A DNA stretch of 6,368 nt, taken from contig JBBSQL010000078.1 in NCBI GenBank assembly GCA_038257845.1, positions 1 through 6,368 of the forward strand, written 5' to 3'. Source of the stretch: JAFDXJ01 sp038257845 (lineage in GTDB: Bacteria > Bacteroidota > Bacteroidia > Chitinophagales > Chitinophagaceae). Made by a program: the position numbers and the translations under genes. Shown one piece after another: positions 1 through 4,789 of the stretch (the first letter of the stretch is position 1; every line of letters begins with the position of its first letter). The notes beneath the pieces were generated by a model that was not told the origin of the DNA, did no database searches, and was given only the letters and a program-made list of their open reading frames with translations.

Positions 1-1
1 A

Positions 2-412
2 AAATTTTTATGTGGCGGGCATGCTATAAAAATTGAAGGACGATGTGCCAATGGCTATTTTATTGAACCAACAGTTATTGAAAATCTTCCTGCATCCTGC
101 AGTACCAACCAGGAAGAAATTTTTGGCCCGGTTGTAACGTTACAATCTTTTGAAACAGAAGAAGAAGCCATTGCGCTTGCAAACGATTCTAATTATGGAC
201 TTGCGGCAATGGTGTGGACTGAAAATATTTCTGTAGCGCAGCGTTTTGCAAGAGAATTGGAGGCTGGAATTATTTGGGTGAATTGCTGGTTGCTGCGCGA
301 TTTACGCACACCTTTCGGAGGTATGAAAAACAGTGGTGTCGGGCGTGAAGGAGGTTGGGATGCATTGAATTTTTTTACGGAGGCGAAGAATGTTTGTATT
401 GCTTCATTTTAA
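2..412 (+). CDS. Aldehyde dehydrogenase, C-terminal part (2-aminomuconic/2-hydroxymuconic semialdehyde dehydrogenase type)
   Basis: The frame is open from the window edge and ends at TAA 410-412, giving about 136 C-terminal residues of a family that is usually near 490. The catalytic Cys and the cofactor-binding half lie outside the window. Visible ALDH landmarks, in order, are EEIFGPVV (the conserved E-x-F-GP segment), NDSNYGLAA, and the C-terminal PFGGMKNSGVGREGG signature followed by FFTEAKNV. The stretch WVNCWLLRDLRTPFGG resembles XylG/DmpC and ALDH8A1 proteins, which oxidise 2-hydroxymuconate or 2-aminomuconate semialdehyde to the acid with NAD+ in the cytoplasm. The RidA domain 1 kb downstream resembles 2-aminomuconate deaminase, the next enzyme, which supports 2-aminomuconate semialdehyde as substrate and a kynurenine/tryptophan catabolic operon. 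The ALDH family is certain from sequence; the exact substrate is inferred. Confidence 0.9.
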   Translation, partial: KFLCGGHAIKIEGRCANGYFIEPTVIENLPASCSTNQEEIFGPVVTLQSFETEEEAIALANDSNYGLAAMVWTENISVAQRFARELEAGIIWVNCWLLRDLRTPFGGMKNSGVGREGGWDALNFFTEAKNVCIASF

Positions 413-420
413 GTTTTATT

Positions 421-840
421 GAGAGGAATTGTTTTTTGTTTTGTGTTTGGTGTTGTTGAAAGGAATTGTTTCTTGTTTTATGTTTCTTGTTGTGAAGATT
501 TTTCTTTAAGATGATAATGCCGGCTGAGCGACTTGCATTGAGCGCAGCCGAAATGAGCCGAAGCCGGTGTTAATTTGATGATTTTGATTCTTGAAAAAAA
601 ATTGTTTCTGGTTTTGTGTTTGGTGTTTTTGAAAGGAATTGTTTTGTGTTTTGTGTTTTGTGTTTGTTGTTTTTTAGAGGAATTGTTTGTTGTTTTATGT
701 GTGGTGTTTTTGAAAAGAATTGTTTGTTGTTTTGGGTTTGGGGTTCTTGAAAGGAATTGTTTTGGGTTTTGTGTTTGTTGTTTTTTAGAGGAACTGTTTG
801 GTGATTGTGTTTGTTGTTCTTGAAAGGAATTGTTTGTTGT
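421..840. repeat. G/T-rich 37-bp tandem repeat array
   Basis: The core GGAATTGTT, or a close variant, starts at 425, 462, 598 (degenerate), 635, 679, 716 (AGAATTGTT), 753, 790 (GGAACTGTT) and 826. Most spacings are exactly 37 bp. The 44-bp step from 635 to 679 is explained by one extra 7-bp TTTTGTG copy. Each unit is roughly GAAAGGAATTGTTT followed by TTGTTTTGTGTTTGGTGTT. A higher-order period of 111 bp (3 x 37) is visible: the 23 bases at 660-682 recur identically at 771-793. C is rare on the + strand. A short open frame through 575-823 encodes only Cys/Phe/Leu/Val-rich low-complexity sequence and is not a credible gene. The array fills most of the 487-bp gap between the dehydrogenase and the fused gene; no other gene is seen in that gap. 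Confidence 0.9.
519..568. repeat. GC-rich inverted repeat embedded in the G/T array
   Basis: CCGGCT at 520-525 is complementary to AGCCGG at 562-567. A competing inner stem pairs CGGCTG (521-526) with CAGCCG (545-550). AGCCGAA is repeated at 546-552 and 556-562. The segment is much richer in G+C than its surroundings and falls where the 37-bp periodicity breaks (between cores at 462 and 598), so it looks like an insertion into the array. On the minus strand it reads like the TTCGGCT...GCGCTCA words I associate with dispersed intergenic repeats of Bacteroidota; that resemblance is from memory and not verified. It is not followed by a U-tract, so I do not call it a terminator. Confidence 0.65.
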
Positions 841-859
841 TTAATGTTCTCATCAATAA

Positions 860-895
860 TTAACCAATACCATTAAGCATTTACCATTAACAATT
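860..895. repeat. CCATTAA-motif A/C-rich leader before the fused gene
   Basis: Directly upstream of the start at 900, the + strand switches from G/T-rich to A/C/T-rich sequence with repeated words: CCATTAA at 870-876 and 884-890, plus related TTAACCAATA (860-869) and TTAACAATTT (887-896). It ends 4 bp before the ATG. No clear Shine-Dalgarno or TAnnTTTG box is present in it. It may belong to the same mobile or repeat unit as the four-helix-bundle gene; that is inference. Confidence 0.45.
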
Positions 896-899
896 TATT

Positions 900-1877
900 A
901 TGTCCACGGTAAAAAAATTTACAGAGCTTGAAATTTGGCAGCTTGCAAATGAGTTGGATAAAAAAATTCAGCAACAAATAAATACCGGTTCACTTGCAAA
1001 AGATTTTTCCTTAAAAGATCAGATCAGCAGATCGGCAGGATCAATATCGGATAATATTGCAGAGGGTTTTGGAAGAGGCGGAAGAATAGAATTTATTCAA
1101 TATCTCAGTATTTCCAAAGGCTCTGTATTTGAATTGCAATCACAGTTAGTCAGGTGTTTAAACCGAAATTATATTTCTAAAGAAATATTTGAAGAGATTA
1201 ATATGCTGGCAGACAAAACAGGAAAAAAAATTGGCGCTTTTATAAAATATTTAAATCAATCAAATTACGCCGGCACAAAATTTAAAGACAGGAAAATGAT
1301 CAGCAATAAGCAATCTCTTATAAACAATGAGCAACCAACGCCAAACCCCAAACCCCAAAATCAAAACCCCAAACACGAAACAATAAAGAGCAATGAGCAA
1401 TCAGCTTTGAGCAATCAACACATAAGAACCCCAAACCCCAAACCCCAAACTCAAAACAATATATCCGAAACAGTAGTTACAAAATTCGCTGCCTCTCCCC
1501 TCGGTTCCTATCCCCATGCGAGACGTGTCGGAAATTTGTTATTTCTTTCGGGCATTGGCCCGCGCAGCGCGAAAGATAATGCTGTTCCGGGATTGAAGCA
1601 GGATAAGACGGGAAAAATTTTAAAGCATGATATTGAAGCGGAGTGCCATGCTGTTTTTTCAAATGTAAAAGCCGTACTGGAAGCGAGTGGCAGCGCCTGG
1701 GAAAAAATAATTGATGTGACTGTTTTCCTGACACACATGAAAAAAGATTTTCCTGTTTATAATAAAGTTTACAATAGTTATTTTGCAGGTGTGCAGGCAT
1801 GTCGCACAACAGTTGAAGTGAAAAGCCTGCCAACACCAATTGCCATTGAATTAAAAGTAATTGCAATAGTTGATTAA
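900..1877 (+). CDS. Fusion of a four-helix-bundle (S23/IVP family) protein with a RidA-family 2-aminomuconate deaminase-like enzyme
   Basis: One 325-residue frame from ATG 900. Residues 1 to about 132 form a complete four-helix-bundle protein of the 23S rRNA intervening-sequence/S23 family (TIGR02436, related to Avd of diversity-generating retroelements): FTELEIWQLANELDKKI, then DQISRSAGSISDNIAEGFGR, then a GSVFELQSQL helix. Function of this family is largely unknown. Residues 133-187 are a Pro/Asn/Gln-rich linker with TPNPKPQ at 147-153 and again at 177-183. Residues 188-325 are a full-length RidA/YjgF domain: SYPHARRVGNLLFLSG, then R302 (CRTTVEV) and E317 (IELKVIA) at the positions of the substrate-binding Arg and the conserved Glu. 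It resembles 2-aminomuconate deaminase more than generic RidA and sits downstream of the matching dehydrogenase. Both partners normally occur as separate proteins. The RidA part may also be made from ATG 1296 or TTG 1407, both in frame. Domain calls are firm; whether the full fusion is expressed is unknown. Confidence 0.82.
   Translation: MSTVKKFTELEIWQLANELDKKIQQQINTGSLAKDFSLKDQISRSAGSISDNIAEGFGRGGRIEFIQYLSISKGSVFELQSQLVRCLNRNYISKEIFEEINMLADKTGKKIGAFIKYLNQSNYAGTKFKDRKMISNKQSLINNEQPTPNPKPQNQNPKHETIKSNEQSALSNQHIRTPNPKPQTQNNISETVVTKFAASPLGSYPHARRVGNLLFLSGIGPRSAKDNAVPGLKQDKTGKILKHDIEAECHAVFSNVKAVLEASGSAWEKIIDVTVFLTHMKKDFPVYNKVYNSYFAGVQACRTTVEVKSLPTPIAIELKVIAIVD
1338..1457. repeat. C4A3-type repeats encoding the linker; 30-bp direct repeat 90 bp apart
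   Basis: Bases 1338-1367 and 1428-1457 agree at 28 of 30 positions and lie exactly 90 bp apart, so both are read in the same frame and give TPNPKPQ twice. Each copy carries CCCC runs separated mainly by AAA (1346-1349, 1353-1356, 1367-1370; 1429-1432, 1436-1439, 1443-1446). The 15 bases at 1424-1438 are the exact reverse complement of 734-748 in the upstream G/T array, so this is an inverted arm of the same repeat family. AATGAGCAA words lie between and beside the copies. The near absence of T and G on the + strand keeps the frame free of stops. Confidence 0.85.
1461..1877 (+). other. RidA domain boundary inside the fused gene (ancestral start position reads ATA)
   Basis: Codon 1461-1463 (ATA, residue 188) stands where a free-standing RidA-type deaminase would begin: the remaining 138 codons match the usual 125-145 residue length of that family. 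The following SETVVTKF looks like a normal N-terminus. A single base change would turn ATA into ATG. No in-frame ATG occurs between here and the Met in THMKKDF deep within the fold, so a full RidA domain has to be translated from further upstream. The marking shows a domain boundary, not a separate gene. Confidence 0.55.
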
Positions 1878-1888
1878 AGATTTTGAAT

Positions 1889-1910
1889 TTTTTGGTCAGG
1901 CGACCAAAAA
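1889..1910. repeat. Short inverted repeat after the fused gene
   Basis: TTTTTGGTC (1889-1897) and GACCAAAAA (1902-1910) are perfect 9-bp arms around an AGGC loop, 11 bp after the stop codon. The T-rich arm comes first and the A-rich arm last on either strand, the reverse of an intrinsic terminator, and no U-tract follows. It may still protect the 3' end of the transcript, or be part of the adjacent tandem repeat. Confidence 0.6.
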
Positions 1911-1961
1911 GGGCCTTACGTCAGTTGACAATAAATGGCCTTACGTAAGGCGAACAAAAAT
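1896..1961. repeat. 25-bp imperfect tandem repeat with a perfect 14-bp palindrome
   Basis: About two and a half copies of a 25-bp unit. GGCCTTACGT starts at 1912 and 1937, exactly 25 bp apart. Each is followed by a related second half: AGTTGACAATAAAT (1923-1936) and AGGCGAACAAAAAT (1948-1961), the latter matching AGGCGACCAAAAA at 1898-1910. GCCTTACGTAAGGC (1938-1951) is a perfect palindrome. The block lies in the 146-bp gap between the fused gene and the response regulator. Role unknown: operator, small interspersed repeat or remnant are all possible. Confidence 0.75.
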
Positions 1962-2023
1962 GGTTGAGCAGTAGAATTAAATATGAATGAATTGGTTGAT
2001 TAAATTTTGAAAAAAATGTTTAC

Positions 2024-3385
2024 ATGAGTTTAAAAAATTGTTCCATATTGGCTGTTGATGATGATCCGGATGTGCTTACTGCCGTGCGGCTTTTGCTGAA
2101 ACCGGAAGTGAAAGAAATTGTTATTGAAAAAAATCCGGAAAACCTTACTGCACAATTTGCGGAAAAAAATTTCGACCTCGTTTTGCTGGACATGAATTTT
2201 AAATCGTCCATCAATACGGGCAATGAAGGACTATACTGGCTTAAGCGCATCAAGGAAATGAAACCAAATACGCAGGTGATCATGATCACTGCGTATGGAC
2301 ACATTGATTTGGCGGTGCGTTCATTAAAAGAAGGCGCTGCTGATTTTATTGTAAAACCCTGGCACAATGAAAACATGATGAATGCTATCCGTGATGCATT
2401 GAAATCAAAAAAATCGTCGCCGGAATCAATCAACAAAACAAGTGCTTACTTTCCTTCTTCAGAGAGTGGATTGATTGGTGAAAGTGACGAGATGAAAGAT
2501 GTGTTTTTGAAAATTGAAAAAGTAGCCCCTACGGATGCGAATGTTTTATTGCTTGGTGAAAACGGAACTGGTAAAGATCTCGTGGCAAAAGCATTACACC
2601 AGCGTTCATTGCGCGCGAAAAAACCATTTATTAAAATTGATGTTGGAGCCATCACGGATACCTTATTTGAAAGCGAATTATTCGGCCATAAAAAAGGCGC
2701 TTTTACGGATGCGCGGGAAGACCGGATCGGGCAAATTGAATCTGCCAATACAGGTTCATTATTTTTAGATGAAATAGGAAATATTCATTTACCCCAACAG
2801 GCAAAACTGCTGACCGTTTTACAAAACAGGCTGGTCACCCGGCTGGGTACAAATACCCCGATACCTGTTGACATAAGGCTGATAAGTGCTACCAACCTGG
2901 ATTTCACAGAACTTGCTGATGAAAAACGTTTTCGAAAAGACCTGGTTTACCGCATCAATACCGTGGAAATAAATATTCCGCCATTGCGGAAAAGAGGCAA
3001 TGATATTATTTTGCTGGCCAAACATTTTGCAAAAATGTATGCACAAAAATATATGAAGCCGCCGGTGGTTTTGGAAGACAGCGCGATTGAAAAATTATTG
3101 GCCTATCATTTTCCCGGCAATGTGCGCGAATTGCAATATACCATTGAACGAGCGATCATCATGAAAGAAAATAACAGGCTGGCCGCAGAAGATCTTATTT
3201 TTTCCCTTATAGAAAAAGGACAACAAAAAAAAGAAACTGATAACGAAACGGAACTCAGCACGATAGAAAAGCTGACGATCCTGCGAGTGATCGAAAAGAA
3301 TAAAGGAAATATTACGAAAGCCGCGAAGGAACTGGGCATCACCCGCACTGCTTTATACAGGCGATTAAATAAATATGATATTTAA
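2024..3385 (+). CDS. NtrC-family sigma-54-dependent response regulator
   Basis: A 453-residue cytoplasmic transcription activator of normal length for the family. The receiver domain (about 5-125) has the acidic pocket D12/D13, phospho-acceptor D56, T89 and K111. The AAA+ domain (about 148-385) has Walker A GENGTGKD at 178-185, the sigma-54 contact loop GAFTDA at 225-230, Walker B SLFLDEIGN at 245-253, an RFRKDLVYRIN segment and FPGNVRELQ. A Fis-type helix-turn-helix closes the protein (411-453, KGNITKAAKELGITRTALYRRL). Phosphorylation should drive oligomerisation and ATP-dependent opening of promoters by RpoN polymerase. Two details depart from the textbook form: the loop after D56 is some five residues longer than usual and lacks the usual Pro, and the contact loop has Asp where GAFTGA has its second Gly. 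The kinase gene follows after 24 bp, so the two form an operon. Target genes cannot be read from this window. Confidence 0.97.
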   Translation: MSLKNCSILAVDDDPDVLTAVRLLLKPEVKEIVIEKNPENLTAQFAEKNFDLVLLDMNFKSSINTGNEGLYWLKRIKEMKPNTQVIMITAYGHIDLAVRSLKEGAADFIVKPWHNENMMNAIRDALKSKKSSPESINKTSAYFPSSESGLIGESDEMKDVFLKIEKVAPTDANVLLLGENGTGKDLVAKALHQRSLRAKKPFIKIDVGAITDTLFESELFGHKKGAFTDAREDRIGQIESANTGSLFLDEIGNIHLPQQAKLLTVLQNRLVTRLGTNTPIPVDIRLISATNLDFTELADEKRFRKDLVYRINTVEINIPPLRKRGNDIILLAKHFAKMYAQKYMKPPVVLEDSAIEKLLAYHFPGNVRELQYTIERAIIMKENNRLAAEDLIFSLIEKGQQKKETDNETELSTIEKLTILRVIEKNKGNITKAAKELGITRTALYRRLNKYDI

Positions 3386-3409
3386 ATTTTTATAAAAGAA
3401 ATATTTTAT

Positions 3410-4750
3410 ATGATACGCCTGAATCAATGGCGCCTTCTTTTACGCATCGCCATTCTCTTAATTGCATTGACCGTAGCAGCTTACCTGGCAGTGTCAGCTT
3501 TATGGGTCTATGAATTGATCATCATTCCTTTTATCATTTACCTGGTCATTGATTTCTGGAATTTTAATAGAAAAATTCAGGAAGAAGTAAAGCAATTTGT
3601 GGAGAATATTCACTACCGCGATTTCACCCGCTCTTTTAATGTAAAGCACAGCCCGCTTGAATTACAGCCTTTACGAAAAAGTTTTAACGAGATCAACGAC
3701 GCATTCAAAGTGATCAGTAATGAAAAGGAAACACAATTTCAATATTTGCAGAAAATTTTGGAACTGGTGGATACCGGTATTATTTCTTATGAAGAAGAAT
3801 CCGGGGAAGTGATGTGGATGAATGAAGCCTTGAAAAAATTATTGCAACTCCCTTATTTAAAAACGATTCATTCATTGTCCAAGCGCGACTGGAAATTATA
3901 CCATGAAGTGATGTCGCTTCCTTTGGGGAAAGTTTCCATTGGCACTGCGCATGTGGATTCGGATTCATTTAAAGTTTTATTGTCAGCCACCGCTTTTCAA
4001 ACAGGCGAAAAAAGATATAAGCTAATCGCTTTTCAAAATATCAATGATGCACTGGACGAAACAGAAAATAAAGCCTGGCAAAAATTACTGAGTGTGATGA
4101 CGCACGAGATCATGAATTCTGTGGCACCTATCGTTTCGCTCGCAGAAACACTCGGCAACCAGGTACGGAATACGACGATTGAAACGGTAGAAGGCGAGAA
4201 TGGAAGAGAAGACCTGGAGCTTGGTATTGAAACCATCAAACGCAGGAGTGAAGGGCTTTTGCGCTTCGCGGAAACGTATCGCAACCTGAATAAAATTACC
4301 ACGCTTTCACTCACAAAAATATATGCCGCGGATCTTTTTGAAAACCTGTTACACCTTATGCAACCCATGCTCAAACAAAAAAATATCGATTTGGAAATCA
4401 TTTTAAAAGACACGTCCATAATGATCGAAGCAGATATTAATTTGCTTGAACAGGTACTGATTAATTTAATGGTAAATGCCATGGAAGCTGTGAAAGATAC
4501 TACAGCATCAAAGATTACTTTATCTGCTTTTATCAATCAATATAACCGAACCATCGTAAAAGTTTCCGATAATGGCGCGGGTATGCCGGAAGAATTAATG
4601 GATAAAATTTTTGTGCCTTTTTTCAGCACGCGCAAAACCGGGAGTGGTATTGGTTTGAGCCTTTGCAAACAAATCATGTTGCTTCATAAAGGAAGTATTT
4701 CGGTACATTCAATAGTAGGACAGGGCACTTCATTTACATTGCTATTTTAA
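3410..4750 (+). CDS. NtrY-like membrane sensor histidine kinase
   Basis: A 446-residue kinase, the expected partner of the regulator directly upstream. Two hydrophobic segments at about 9-31 and 33-49, with almost no loop between them, anchor the N-terminus without a periplasmic sensor domain. A linker and a PAS-like region (about 110-215, around QKILELVDTGIISYEEESGEVMWMN) follow; I see no heme- or flavin-specific residues there. The HisKA helix carries H232 in SVMTHEIMNSVAPI. The HATPase domain has the N box with N356 (NLMVNAMEAV), G1 DNGAGMP from D387, the F box FVPFFSTRKTG, and G2 GSGIGLS from G411. All catalytic boxes are intact, so it should autophosphorylate H232 and transfer to D56 of the regulator. 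With such a short extracytoplasmic portion, the signal is probably sensed in the membrane or cytoplasm; what it is cannot be told. Confidence 0.97.
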   Translation: MIRLNQWRLLLRIAILLIALTVAAYLAVSALWVYELIIIPFIIYLVIDFWNFNRKIQEEVKQFVENIHYRDFTRSFNVKHSPLELQPLRKSFNEINDAFKVISNEKETQFQYLQKILELVDTGIISYEEESGEVMWMNEALKKLLQLPYLKTIHSLSKRDWKLYHEVMSLPLGKVSIGTAHVDSDSFKVLLSATAFQTGEKRYKLIAFQNINDALDETENKAWQKLLSVMTHEIMNSVAPIVSLAETLGNQVRNTTIETVEGENGREDLELGIETIKRRSEGLLRFAETYRNLNKITTLSLTKIYAADLFENLLHLMQPMLKQKNIDLEIILKDTSIMIEADINLLEQVLINLMVNAMEAVKDTTASKITLSAFINQYNRTIVKVSDNGAGMPEELMDKIFVPFFSTRKTGSGIGLSLCKQIMLLHKGSISVHSIVGQGTSFTLLF

Positions 4751-4769
4751 ATGATGGTGAAGGCAATAG

Positions 4770-4777
4770 TATTTTTG
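4770..4777 (+). promoter_or_regulatory. Possible Bacteroidota-type -7 box before the ion channel gene
   Basis: TATTTTTG matches the TAnnTTTG -7 consensus of Bacteroidota primary sigma factor promoters, and an overlapping second match, TAAATTTG, lies at 4778-4785. The first would give a transcript starting just before the ATG at 4790, so the leader would be only a few bases. No convincing TTG -33 element sits at the expected distance (nearest TTG 4739-4741, about 28 bp upstream), so the channel could equally be read through from the kinase gene, whose stop is 39 bp away. Confidence 0.35.
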
Positions 4778-4789
4778 TAAATTTGGCCA

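Noticed and set aside
575..823. An 82-codon open frame in the G/T-rich region, rich in Cys, Phe, Val and Leu
   Set aside because: It is only the translation of the 37-bp tandem repeat, which lacks stops in this frame by composition; no domain, no credible start context.
421..840. A CRISPR array
   Set aside because: The repeating unit is continuous with diverged copies and no unique spacers between conserved repeats; no cas gene is present.
900..1290. A diversity-generating retroelement, suggested by the Avd-like four-helix-bundle family
   Set aside because: No reverse transcriptase and no adenine-mutated template/variable repeat pair is seen; the 30-bp repeats in the linker differ by C/G and C/A changes in low-complexity DNA.
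900..1290. A 23S rRNA intervening sequence
   Set aside because: The family is known from such sites, but no rRNA sequence flanks it here; the neighbours are protein-coding genes.
1477..1866. A 129-codon minus-strand open frame opposite the RidA domain
   Set aside because: The + strand frame encodes a clearly conserved RidA domain over the same bases; the minus-strand product has no recognisable features.
1889..1910. An intrinsic terminator after the fused gene
   Set aside because: The hairpin has a T-rich 5' arm and A-rich 3' arm and no U-tract after it on either strand.
2001..2009. A TAnnTTTG promoter box before the response regulator
   Set aside because: The sequence TAAATTTTG has one base too many between TA and TTTG, and no TTG element lies at the right distance upstream.
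3018..3034. A sigma-54 -24/-12 promoter (TGGCCAAACATTTTGCA)
   Set aside because: The GG to GC spacing is one base too long and the site is inside the coding region of the response regulator; no other good match was seen by eye.
4033..4536. A 167-codon open frame on the minus strand
   Set aside because: It lies antisense within the histidine kinase gene, whose catalytic boxes are all intact; the translation has no recognisable domain. The same applies to the other antisense frames under the regulator, channel and transporter genes.
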